NCBI GenBank assembly: GCA_021792885.1
Contig: JAJYTV010000165.1
Location: 1 to 5,225 of the forward strand
Source of the DNA: Bacillota bacterium
GTDB lineage: Bacteria > Bacillota > Sulfobacillia > JAJZYS01 > JAJYTV01
Direction of reading: 5' to 3'
DNA: 5,225 nt
The translations under genes were made by a program, and so were the position numbers. The notes below the pieces were generated by a model. That model was not told where the DNA came from. It did not search any database and was given only the letters and a program-made list of their open reading frames with translations. Each line of letters begins with the position of its first letter. The first letter of the stretch is position 1. Positions 1-5,225 of this stretch are shown piece after piece.

Positions 1-579
1 GAGCGCCCGCCCGCCGAGCGGCAGGTAGAGCCACGTCGCATCGAAGGTCGCGGCCTTGGCGCGGCCGGTTGGTCGCAGCCCCGCCTGTTCGCGCTCCGCG
101 GCGTCGGTCTGGAAGCGACGCAGCGCCGACGCGGTCTCCGCATCGAAGCGCCCGTCCGCGGGCCGTCCCAGGAGCTGCGCGTAGCCGAAGCAGTTGAGGC
201 GGCTTTGCAGGGCCTTCACGTCTTCGCCGACGCTGCCCTGGGCAAGCGCCCTGCGGCCGTATTGCACCTGGCCTCCCGCATGCACTGGCTGGCCGAGGGC
301 TGCGAAGGTCTGCGGGCCGGCGATGCCGTCGGCGGTCAGTCCAAAGTAATTCTGCACCGAGAGAACCGCGATGCGGGTCTTCGCTCCGAACACGCCGTCG
401 ACGGCGATGGCGGTCCCGATGGTCCCGCCGGTCGGATCGACGAGATCGATCAGCAGGTTGTAGAGCGCTTGCAGGATGGCGACGTCGGTCCCGAAGCGGT
501 TCGGTGACACGGTGGCGAGGTTGCGCCACCCGAAGGCGATGTAGGGAGCGAAGCGCGTTTCGAAGGTAGCCAGCTTCAT
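1..579 (-). CDS. Peptidoglycan-binding repeat protein (partial, C-terminus beyond left edge)
   Basis: The visible 193 codons start at the ATG at 579-577 and stay open to base 1, so the C-terminus is missing. Two peptidoglycan-binding-type (PG_binding_1-like) repeats can be read. Repeat one covers about residues 33-95, with the signatures AVDGVFGAKTRIAV and GLTADGIAGPQTFAAL. Repeat two covers about residues 115-179, with GSVGEDVKALQSRLNCFGY and ADGRFDAETASALRRFQ. These three-helix domains bind cell-wall peptidoglycan and usually target hydrolases or structural proteins to it. There is no signal peptide, so the protein would be released by lysis, a holin or a phage-like particle. The start overlaps the stop of the upstream holin-like gene in TGATG, implying translational coupling. 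No catalytic domain is visible; one may lie in the missing part. It could be an endolysin, a tail-associated protein or a cell-wall-binding accessory protein. The family call is fairly sure; the role is not known. Confidence 0.75.
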   Translation of the reverse strand, partial: MKLATFETRFAPYIAFGWRNLATVSPNRFGTDVAILQALYNLLIDLVDPTGGTIGTAIAVDGVFGAKTRIAVLSVQNYFGLTADGIAGPQTFAALGQPVHAGGQVQYGRRALAQGSVGEDVKALQSRLNCFGYAQLLGRPADGRFDAETASALRRFQTDAAEREQAGLRPTGRAKAATFDATWLYLPLGGRAL

Positions 580-926
580 CACCCCTTGGGCGTCTTGGGC
601 GACTTCACGCCGTTGCGCGGCAAAGAGGTGAGCCACTGGTCGAGGAAACGGCCGCCTTGGCCGACGATGAGACCGGTGATGACCATGCCGACGATCGGCG
701 GATTCAGAACGAGACCGAGGTCCGCGAGGATGTCGGCGCCGCTCGCGACGGCGAGCGCGAGCCCAGTACCGGTGGACAGCCACTCGCGCAGCGATGCGCG
801 GACATCGGGCCTGAGCAACATTCCCTTCGGGACGAGGCGGTCCCCGATCTCGGCGATTGTCTGGGAGCTGTACGCAAAGAGACCGTAGCGCACGAGGCTG
901 GTGATGAGTTCGTCCACGACGTGCAT
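579..926 (-). CDS. Small holin-like membrane protein (115 aa)
   Basis: This small protein starts MHVVDELITSLVRYGLF. An amphipathic N-terminal half (about residues 1-50) is followed by two adjacent apolar stretches, about 53-73 (GTGLALAVASGADILADLGL; two Asp, so possibly amphipathic) and 74-91 (LNPPIVGMVITGLIVGQGG). The tail is basic and ends PRNGVKSPKTPKG. Small size, one or two membrane segments and a charged C-terminus are holin-like. The immediate neighbour, overlapping by one base, is a peptidoglycan-binding protein, as in phage lysis cassettes. The ATG at 926 was chosen because AAGGGAG lies just upstream (spacing is short, 2-4 nt) and the hydrophobic protein begins there. The frame is open further upstream to 1073, but that extension has no RBS, is low-complexity Pro/Ala/Arg and would overlap the sdh promoter. 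The adjacent in-frame GTG (929) is an alternative start. The gene family is not recognised; holin is an inference from shape and context. Confidence 0.6.
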   Translation of the reverse strand: MHVVDELITSLVRYGLFAYSSQTIAEIGDRLVPKGMLLRPDVRASLREWLSTGTGLALAVASGADILADLGLVLNPPIVGMVITGLIVGQGGRFLDQWLTSLPRNGVKSPKTPKG

Positions 927-1071
927 CACTCCCTTGCGTCTACTCCTTATGTCATATGCGGCGTCGCTGCAGGGCGTTCCAGGAGGCAATCGGTCGGGCG
1001 CCGGCCATGCTCGCGGCGCGGCGGCGCCGCTGGCAATGGCCGGACAGAAGGCAGGCAATGTCCAGATGGCC

Positions 1072-1100
1072 ATGCCAAAGGCCCAGACCTGCGCTATACT
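1072..1100 (+). promoter_or_regulatory. Putative sigma70 promoter of sdhCAB
   Basis: The -35-like ATGCCA (1072-1077, 4 of 6 consensus bases) is separated by exactly 17 bp from TATACT (1095-1100, 5 of 6). Transcription would start near 1107, giving a leader of about 120 nt before the sdhC start. TGGC-N3-GCCA (1067-1077) is a perfect inverted repeat covering the -35 box and could be an operator. The call rests on sequence match only. Confidence 0.5.
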
Positions 1101-1141
1101 GGGATCGGTGGCGGATCAGGCGTAGTGCCTTGGTGTTGCTT

Positions 1142-1200
1142 TGCCCTCAGGGCACCGCGCGCTGCGCGTGCACGTCACCCGGCGCTGGCGCAGCGCTGGC
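1142..1200 (+). repeat. Leader hairpins and GCGCTGGC direct repeat upstream of sdhC
   Basis: In the presumed sdhC leader, TGCCC (1142-1146) and GGGCA (1150-1154) can pair around a 3-nt loop. GCGCT (1182-1186) and AGCGC (1192-1196) can pair around a 5-nt loop. GCGCTGGC occurs twice, at 1182-1189 and 1193-1200, so the second hairpin and the repeat overlap. The last element ends 12 nt before the ribosome binding site. No known riboswitch was recognised; this could be incidental to high GC content. Confidence 0.35.
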
Positions 1201-1212
1201 AGCTTTCTTGGC

Positions 1213-1220
1213 GGAGGAGG
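1213..1220 (+). promoter_or_regulatory. Strong ribosome binding site deciding the GTG start of sdhC
   Basis: GGAGGAGG lies 7 nt before the GTG at 1228-1230. It is the only strong Shine-Dalgarno sequence in this stretch. It fixes the start at GTG 1228 rather than at the upstream in-frame TTG at 1141, whose extra 29 residues are Arg/Gly-rich and unlike the family. Confidence 0.85.
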
Positions 1221-1227
1221 ACGGTCG

Positions 1228-1986
1228 GTGGCACAATCTGCAGAAACGATCCACGGGAGCAAGTCGAAGTCCGGAGCAGCGTGGTGGGTCGAGCCCTACC
1301 TGACGGTGCTTGCGCTCGGACTTTTCGGCGTTTACTCCCTCTGGCTGGTCTTCTTCCAGCACACGGGACAGTTCCAGAACTATCTCTCACCGTTCTTCTC
1401 TCCGACGGAGGACTGGGGGATCAAGGTTCTCCCGGCGCTGTGGGTCCTCTGGGCGCCGCTCTTGTTCCGGGCGACCTGCTACTACTACCGCAAGGAGATC
1501 TACCGCGGGTTCTTCCATGACCCGATGGCCTGCGGCGTTCCGGAGTCGCGCCGCAAGTTCTACTTCGGCGAGACCCGCTTCCCGTTCATCTGGACGAACC
1601 TGCACCGCTGGTTCTGGTACATCGCTCTCGTCGTCCTGGTCTTCCTCTGGATCGACGCCGTCAAGGCTTTCATCTTCCCGGTGGCGGGCGGTGGATCCAC
1701 CTTCGGCGTCGGCCTCGGCTCGCTGATCATGCTGGTCAACGTCAGCCTGCTGACGATGTACTCGCTGTCGTGCCACGCCTTCCGGCACCTCGTCGGCGGC
1801 GGGTCCCAGAAGTTCTCCTGCGCCGACGGCAGTCCGACCACGCGCTATAAGCTATGGAACACCGTGTCGCGCTGGAACGAGAAGCACGGTCTCTTCGCGT
1901 GGGTCTCGATGTTCTCGGTCTGGTTCACCGACGTGTACATCCGTCTGCTGATCTACGGTGTAATCCACCCTGTGAGGTTTTTCTGA
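1228..1986 (+). CDS. sdhC: Succinate dehydrogenase membrane anchor subunit, mycobacterial Sdh1-like (252 aa)
   Basis: This is the integral membrane subunit that anchors SdhAB and passes electrons to quinone. Five membrane helices are apparent, at about residues 22-45, 65-86, 122-149, 160-187 and 221-247, in a single polypeptide with no separate sdhD. It is followed directly by sdhA and sdhB, the C-A-B order of mycobacterial Sdh1 (Rv0249c-Rv0248c-Rv0247c). Family-like stretches include RATCYYYRKEIYRGFFHDP (81-99), GETRFPFIWTNLHRWFWY (114-131) and SLSCHAFRHL (179-188). Cys and His at or near helices are C84, H126, C182, H183 and H187; H45, H97, C102, C198 and H220 lie outside or at helix ends. 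Mycobacterial Sdh1 SdhC is known to hold a Rieske-type 2Fe-2S cluster in the membrane, so these are candidate ligands. Start is GTG with a strong RBS. The stop overlaps the sdhA start (TGATG). The protein might otherwise be annotated simply as a hypothetical membrane protein; the operon context makes the assignment firm. Confidence 0.87.
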   Translation: MAQSAETIHGSKSKSGAAWWVEPYLTVLALGLFGVYSLWLVFFQHTGQFQNYLSPFFSPTEDWGIKVLPALWVLWAPLLFRATCYYYRKEIYRGFFHDPMACGVPESRRKFYFGETRFPFIWTNLHRWFWYIALVVLVFLWIDAVKAFIFPVAGGGSTFGVGLGSLIMLVNVSLLTMYSLSCHAFRHLVGGGSQKFSCADGSPTTRYKLWNTVSRWNEKHGLFAWVSMFSVWFTDVYIRLLIYGVIHPVRFF

Positions 1987-3740
1987 TGAGCGAGAACTTC
2001 GAGCGGCACGCGTACGACATCCTGATCATCGGATCCGGCGGCGCAGGCCTGCGCGCAGCGGTCGCCGCTGCGGAGGGTGGCGCGAAGGTCGCGGTGCTGG
2101 GAAAGTCCCTGCTCGGGAAGGCGCACACCGTGATGGCGGAGGGCGGCGTCGCGGCGTCGCTGGGCAACGTCGATCCGGCTGACGGCTGGGAGACTCACTT
2201 CTACGACACGATGCGTTCGGGCCACTTCATCAACAACTACAAGATGGTGGAAGTGTTCGCCAAGGAGGCGCCGGACCGCGTCCTCGAACTCGAGCAGTGG
2301 GGGGCCGTCTTCGACCGCACGCCGGAGGGCAGGATCATGCAGCGCCCGTTCGGCGCGCACACCTTCCGGCGCCTCGCCCACGTCGGGGACCGGACGGGGA
2401 TGGAAATCATCCGCACCATGGAGCAGAAGATCCTGACGGTGAACGTCGACGTGTTCCAGGAGATCACGGCGACGAAGCTGTTCATCGACAATGGGCGCGT
2501 CGCGGGCACGGTCGCCTACTACCGTGAGGACGGGCGGTTCGCCCTCTTCACCGCCAAGGCGGTCGTGATCGCCACGGGCGGCTGGGGCAAGGCGTACAAG
2601 GTCACCTCGAACTCCTGGGAGAGCACCGGCGACGGCGCGGCGCTTGCGTTCCGCGCAGGCGCGGAGCTCGTCGACATGGAGATGGTCCAGTTCCATCCGA
2701 CCGGCATGGTCTGGCCGCCGGGCGTGCGTGGCCTCCTCGTGACGGAGGGGGTGCGCGGCGAGGGCGGCCTCCTGCGCAACTCCGAGGGCGAGCGCTTCAT
2801 GGAGAAGTACGACCCGCAGCGCATGGAGCTCTCCTCGCGCGACGTCGTCGCCCGCTCGATCTACAAGGAAGTCCAGGCCGGCCGCGGCACGCCGCACGGC
2901 GGCGCGTGGCTCGACATCACGCACAAGGGCCCGGAGTACATCAAGCGCAAGCTGCCGGGCATGTACCAGCAGTTCATGGCGCTCGCCGATGTGGACATCA
3001 CGAAGACGAAGTTCGAAGTCGGCCCGACCATCCACTACACGATGGGCGGCATCAAGGTCGACGCACTGACGTGCGCGACCAACGTGCCGGGCCTCTTCGC
3101 CGCCGGCGAGTGCGCGGGCGGCCTGCACGGCGCGAACCGCCTCGGCGGCAACTCGCTCGCGGACATCCTCGTCTTCGGCAAGCGAGCCGGCGATGGCGCC
3201 CTGGAGTTCATCCAGGGGCACGAGGGCACGCCGAAGGTCGAGGAGGCAGAGGTCCAGGCGGAGATCGAGCGCGTGCTGCAGCCGGTCGGCCAGGAGAGCG
3301 GGGAGAACCCCTACGCGCTCCACGAGCAGCTGCAGGAGATCATGGCGAACCACGCCGGCATCTCCCGCAACGGTCCGGAGCTCGAGCAGGGCCTGCAGAA
3401 GATGCTCGAGCTCAAAGAGCGCGCGAAGAGCATGAGCGCGCCTGGCTCGCGCACGTTCAACCCTGGCTGGCACTCCGTGCACGACGTGCGCAACATGATC
3501 ACGCTGTGCGAGGCGATCATCCGCGGCGCGATCGAGCGCAAGGAGAGCCGCGGGGCGCAGTGGCGCCTCGACCACCCCGATGAGCTCGAGGAGTACGGCA
3601 AGATCAACTTCGTCCACAAGATGGAGGACGGAGAGGTCAAGACCTACACGAGCCCGGTCGCCGAAATGACGGCGGAGCTCCAGGAGCTCTTCCAGCTCGG
3701 GGCAGCCCCTGGCATCGCGAAGTCCGGCAAGAAGGAGTAG
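1986..3740 (+). CDS. sdhA: Succinate dehydrogenase / fumarate reductase flavoprotein subunit (584 aa)
   Basis: Catalytic subunit of complex II, oxidising succinate to fumarate with covalently bound FAD on the membrane-peripheral arm. The N-terminal Rossmann motif is GSGGAG (16-21). KAHTVMAEGG (45-54) carries His47, matching the histidine that covalently binds FAD in this family. Substrate-site residues are visible in QFHPTG (His237), SSRDVVAR (Arg285, the proton-shuttle arginine), HYTMGGI (His350) and ECAGGLHGANRLGG (Glu375, Arg385). GVRGEGGLLRN (256-266) is also typical. The C-terminal helical and capping region is complete, and the length matches the usual roughly 580-650 aa. Start is ATG 1986, 8 nt after GAGG (1974-1977) and overlapping the sdhC stop by one base; the upstream extension in the same frame lies inside sdhC and is not used. 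sdhB follows after 5 nt. Direction in vivo (succinate oxidation or fumarate reduction) cannot be decided from sequence alone, but similarity to Sdh1 favours oxidation. Confidence 0.97.
   Translation: MSENFERHAYDILIIGSGGAGLRAAVAAAEGGAKVAVLGKSLLGKAHTVMAEGGVAASLGNVDPADGWETHFYDTMRSGHFINNYKMVEVFAKEAPDRVLELEQWGAVFDRTPEGRIMQRPFGAHTFRRLAHVGDRTGMEIIRTMEQKILTVNVDVFQEITATKLFIDNGRVAGTVAYYREDGRFALFTAKAVVIATGGWGKAYKVTSNSWESTGDGAALAFRAGAELVDMEMVQFHPTGMVWPPGVRGLLVTEGVRGEGGLLRNSEGERFMEKYDPQRMELSSRDVVARSIYKEVQAGRGTPHGGAWLDITHKGPEYIKRKLPGMYQQFMALADVDITKTKFEVGPTIHYTMGGIKVDALTCATNVPGLFAAGECAGGLHGANRLGGNSLADILVFGKRAGDGALEFIQGHEGTPKVEEAEVQAEIERVLQPVGQESGENPYALHEQLQEIMANHAGISRNGPELEQGLQKMLELKERAKSMSAPGSRTFNPGWHSVHDVRNMITLCEAIIRGAIERKESRGAQWRLDHPDELEEYGKINFVHKMEDGEVKTYTSPVAEMTAELQELFQLGAAPGIAKSGKKE
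3732..3737 (+). promoter_or_regulatory. Ribosome binding site of sdhB inside the sdhA 3' end
   Basis: AAGGAG lies 8 nt before ATG 3746 but only 2 nt before the alternative GTG at 3740. This favours ATG 3746 as the sdhB start. The site is formed by the last codons of sdhA, so translation of the two subunits is likely coupled. Confidence 0.75.
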
Positions 3741-3745
3741 TGCTG

Positions 3746-4474
3746 ATGGCTGAAGAGATCACTCTCAGCGTCTTCCGCGGCGATCGCAGCGGCGGACGTG
3801 AGCAGGAGTACAAGATCCCGGCGGTGCCGGGCATGGTTGTGCTCGATGCGCTGCACTACATCCAGGCGCACCAGGCGCCGGACCTGGCAGTGCGGTGGAA
3901 CTGCAAGGCCGCCCACTGTGGCTCGTGCAGCGCGGAGATCAACGGATCCGCGAAGCTGCTGTGCAAGACGCGCGTCGACGACTACACGGACGAAGTCATC
4001 CACGTGCGCCCGATGCACACCTTCCCGGTGATCAAGGACCTCGTCACAGACGTCTCCTGGAACTACGAGAAGCTGCGCCAGATCCCGGCCTTCCAGCCCG
4101 CGATCAAGGCGCCGTTCACGCTGCACCAGCGCGACGTCGACCGGATCCAGGAGTTCCGCAAGTGCATCGAGTGCTTCCTCTGCCAGAACATCTGCCACGT
4201 CCTGCGCGACCACAGCGCGAAGGACGCCTACTGGGGCCCGCGCATGATGATCCGCATGGCGGAGCTGCAGATGCACCCGCTCGACACCGCCGACCGCATC
4301 GACCTCCTGAAGGGGTCTGCCGGCATCGGGTACTGCAACATCACGAAGTGCTGCACGGTGGTCTGCCCGCAGGGCATCAACATCACCGACAATGGCATCA
4401 TCCCGCTCAAGGAACGGGTGGCCGACAAGTACTTCGACCCGCTCGGCGGACTCGTGCGCAAGATGCACAAGTAG
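3746..4474 (+). CDS. sdhB: Succinate dehydrogenase iron-sulfur subunit (242 aa)
   Basis: Electron-transfer subunit linking SdhA FAD to the membrane quinone site. The N-terminal ferredoxin-like domain has C53-x4-C58-x2-C61-x11-C73 (NCKAAHCGSC and LLCKTRV), the 2Fe-2S ligands. The C-terminal domain has KCIECFLCQNIC (139-150) and CNITKCCTVVCPQGINIT (197-214). By the family pattern, C140, C143, C146 and C207 hold the 4Fe-4S cluster, and C150, C197 and C203 the 3Fe-4S cluster. C202 is an additional cysteine next to the 3Fe-4S ligand C203; from memory the same double Cys occurs in mycobacterial Sdh1 SdhB. The length is normal for the family. Start ATG 3746 is set by AAGGAG at 3732. It is the last gene of the operon and is followed by a terminator-like hairpin 9 nt beyond the stop. 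Confidence 0.96.
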   Translation: MAEEITLSVFRGDRSGGREQEYKIPAVPGMVVLDALHYIQAHQAPDLAVRWNCKAAHCGSCSAEINGSAKLLCKTRVDDYTDEVIHVRPMHTFPVIKDLVTDVSWNYEKLRQIPAFQPAIKAPFTLHQRDVDRIQEFRKCIECFLCQNICHVLRDHSAKDAYWGPRMMIRMAELQMHPLDTADRIDLLKGSAGIGYCNITKCCTVVCPQGINITDNGIIPLKERVADKYFDPLGGLVRKMHK

Positions 4475-4483
4475 GCTGCGGTC

Positions 4484-4521
4484 AAGGCGGCCCCGGGGCT
4501 CTCCGCCCCCGGGGCCGCTTT
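4484..4521 (+). terminator. Intrinsic terminator after sdhB
   Basis: GCGGCCCCGGGG (4487-4498) and CCCCGGGGCCGC (4507-4518) form a perfect 12-bp stem with an 8-nt loop. Flanking AAG/TTT (4484-4486 and 4519-4521) adds two A-T pairs and one G-T pair. The run of T is only three bases, so termination may be partial and let some transcription continue into the downstream reductase gene. Confidence 0.75.
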
Positions 4522-4559
4522 CACGTCCGCACGCCGCGCGCCCGAACGCCGGTTGCAAA

Positions 4560-4576
4560 CTTCGATGCAGCCGAAG
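4560..4576. repeat. Inverted repeat CTTCG-N7-CGAAG at the -35 position
   Basis: CTTCG (4560-4564) and CGAAG (4572-4576) are inverted around 7 bases. They end 6 bp before the TATAAT box, exactly where a -35 element would be expected. It may be an operator or activator site for the reductase gene; the arms are only 5 bp, so chance is possible. Confidence 0.3.
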
Positions 4577-4582
4577 GTCAGG

Positions 4583-4588
4583 TATAAT
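4583..4588 (+). promoter_or_regulatory. Putative -10 box for the downstream reductase gene
   Basis: A perfect TATAAT lies in otherwise GC-rich DNA, 25 nt before the ATG. No good -35 hexamer lies at 16-18 bp spacing. TTGCAA (4553-4558) is 24 bp away, which is too far, and no TG extension precedes the box. Transcription would start near 4595, giving a leader of about 20 nt just long enough for the RBS GGAGAGGAG (4603-4611). The missing -35 suggests activator help or a weak promoter. Confidence 0.55.
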
Positions 4589-4613
4589 GGGACCGTCCTT
4601 TCGGAGAGGAGCC

Positions 4614-5225
4614 ATGCCATTGACCACCGTAGACGACATCACGATCATCGGCGGCGGCCCTGTCGGACTGTTCGGGCTCTACCACACGCATCTTCGCCAG
4701 CTGCGGGCGCGGCTGATCGACAGCCTGCCGGAACTCGGCGGGCAAGTCAGTGCGCTCTATCCCGAAAAGCTGATCTTCGACGTCGGCGGCTACCCCAAGG
4801 TGACAGGACGGGAACTGATCGAGGTGCTGGCCGAGCAGTCGATCAAAGATGGTGCGAGCGTCAACCTGGGGGAGAAGGTCACGGACCTTGCGCGGGAGGG
4901 GGACCTCTGGCGCCTCACGACGAGCATGGGCGAGCACCTCACGCGCACCGTGGTGATCGCGGCAGGGATCGGCGCCTTCAACCCGCGCCACCTGAACATC
5001 CCGGGAGAAGAGGAGCTGCTCGGTCGCGGCGTGCAGTACTTCGTGCGGCAGGTCTCCGCGTTCCACGGCAAGCGCGTGCTCGTCGTCGGTGGCGGGGATT
5101 CCGCGGTCGACTGGGCGAACACGCTCATCCCGCACGCCAGCGTGCGGGTCGTGCACAACCTGCCGAAGTGGCAGGCGCACGAGGAGTCGGTGGAACGCCT
5201 GCGCGCCTCGGGCATCCCGATCGGA
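4614..5225 (+). CDS. Thioredoxin reductase-like ferredoxin/flavodoxin-NAD(P)+ reductase (partial, N-terminal 204 aa)
   Basis: Flavoprotein of the two-domain thioredoxin reductase-like ferredoxin-NADP+ reductase type (Bacillus YumC-like), moving electrons between NAD(P)H and ferredoxin or flavodoxin in the cytoplasm. The FAD-binding motif is IIGGGPVGLFGLY (11-23), followed by ELGGQVSALYPEK (40-52) and FDVGGYPKVTG (55-65). The nucleotide-binding domain begins VLVVGGGDSAVDWA (155-168). No CxxC redox disulfide is present before it, which excludes a true thioredoxin reductase. The position that usually reads HRRDxFRAHE is instead HNLPKWQAHE (181-190); the arginines that bind the NADPH 2'-phosphate in this superfamily are absent. 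Start is ATG 4614 after GGAGAGGAG (4603-4611). The frame is open at the right edge, and the family is usually about 330-350 aa, so roughly 60 percent is visible. It lies downstream of the sdh terminator with its own -10 box, so it is probably separately transcribed. The exact partner is unknown. Confidence 0.85.
   Translation, partial: MPLTTVDDITIIGGGPVGLFGLYHTHLRQLRARLIDSLPELGGQVSALYPEKLIFDVGGYPKVTGRELIEVLAEQSIKDGASVNLGEKVTDLAREGDLWRLTTSMGEHLTRTVVIAAGIGAFNPRHLNIPGEEELLGRGVQYFVRQVSAFHGKRVLVVGGGDSAVDWANTLIPHASVRVVHNLPKWQAHEESVERLRASGIPIG

Larger units (their letters stand above)
927..1227. other. Divergent intergenic region between holin-like gene and sdhC
   Basis: About 300 bases separate the two divergent starts. 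No convincing gene is visible; the open frames here are GC-driven and lack ribosome binding sites. The region holds a sigma70-like promoter for sdhCAB (1072-1100). Its leader contains small GC-rich hairpins and an 8-base direct repeat (1182-1200). Further upstream are GGCAATG direct repeats (1032-1038 and 1054-1060) and a GC palindrome at 1021-1030. For the minus-strand unit I see purine-rich RBS-like stretches (948-943 and 935-929), but no convincing -35/-10 pair. Confidence 0.7.

Noticed and set aside
205..507. A 100-codon plus-strand frame opposite the peptidoglycan-binding gene.
   Set aside because: It is a shadow frame; the minus strand carries two clear peptidoglycan-binding repeats over the same bases.
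1021..1030. GC palindrome GCGGCGCCGC as a terminator or operator.
   Set aside because: No T run on either strand and no spaced symmetry beyond 10 bp; expected by chance in GC-rich spacer DNA.
927..1073. N-terminal extension of the holin-like protein to an ATG at 1073.
   Set aside because: The extra 49 residues are Pro/Ala/Arg-rich, have no RBS and would overlap the -35 box of the sdh promoter; ATG 926 has a purine-rich RBS just upstream.
657..1520. A 287-codon plus-strand frame crossing the holin-like gene, the intergenic region and the sdhC start.
   Set aside because: It overlaps two better supported genes and the promoter, and its composition is that of an off-frame translation.
1854..1985. 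Upstream extension of sdhA inside sdhC, giving 44 more residues.
   Set aside because: The added residues are out of frame with sdhC and unlike any SdhA N-terminus; ATG 1986 has a GAGG at good spacing and starts right before the FAD motif.
1953..3617. A 554-codon open frame antisense to sdhA.
   Set aside because: It lies wholly opposite a gene with all catalytic motifs. Its product is Arg/Ala/Leu/Asp/His-rich low complexity, typical of the antisense frame of GC-rich genes, and no RBS or family signature is seen.
4553..4588. TTGCAA plus TATAAT as a standard sigma70 promoter.
   Set aside because: The spacer is 24 bp, well beyond the usable 16-19 bp, so TTGCAA is not accepted as the -35 box.
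3644..4648. A 334-codon minus-strand frame over the sdhA end, sdhB and the terminator.
   Set aside because: It is an antisense shadow of sdhB, runs through the terminator stem and has no recognisable motif.

Overview
This window comes from a visibly GC-rich bacterial chromosome. All reading frames are intact, with strong third-position G/C preference, AGGAGG-type ribosome binding sites and sigma70-like -10 boxes. The central operon closely resembles the actinobacterial (mycobacterial Sdh1-type) succinate dehydrogenase. The terminal reductase gene is of a kind common in Actinobacteria, Chloroflexota and related high-GC lineages. The lineage cannot be fixed more precisely from the sequence alone.

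Layout. Bases 1-926 (minus strand) hold a two-gene unit: a small holin-like membrane protein, and overlapping it by one base (TGATG), a protein with two peptidoglycan-binding repeats that runs off the left edge. Bases 927-1227 are a divergent intergenic region. It contains a plausible sigma70 promoter (ATGCCA-17 bp-TATACT) for the plus-strand operon and a GC-rich structured leader of about 120 nt. Bases 1228-4474 (plus strand) are a compact sdhC-sdhA-sdhB operon: C and A overlap by one base (TGATG), and A and B are separated by 5 nt. A 12-bp perfect GC stem (up to 15 bp with flanking A-T and G-T pairs) at 4484-4521 closes the operon. Bases 4522-4613 carry a perfect TATAAT box and a strong RBS. 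They precede the N-terminal 204 codons of a thioredoxin-reductase-like ferredoxin/flavodoxin-NAD(P)+ reductase, which is cut by the right edge.

How the genes work together. SdhA (FAD, succinate oxidation) passes electrons to SdhB (2Fe-2S, 4Fe-4S, 3Fe-4S) and then to the single five-helix membrane subunit SdhC, where quinone is reduced. SdhC retains Cys and His residues in its helices. This is of interest because mycobacterial Sdh1 is known to carry a membrane-embedded Rieske-type 2Fe-2S cluster instead of heme. The downstream reductase appears to be a separate transcription unit; its NAD(P)H-binding motif lacks the usual arginines. The leftmost pair looks like a phage-derived or phage-like cell-envelope module and is functionally unrelated to the sdh operon.
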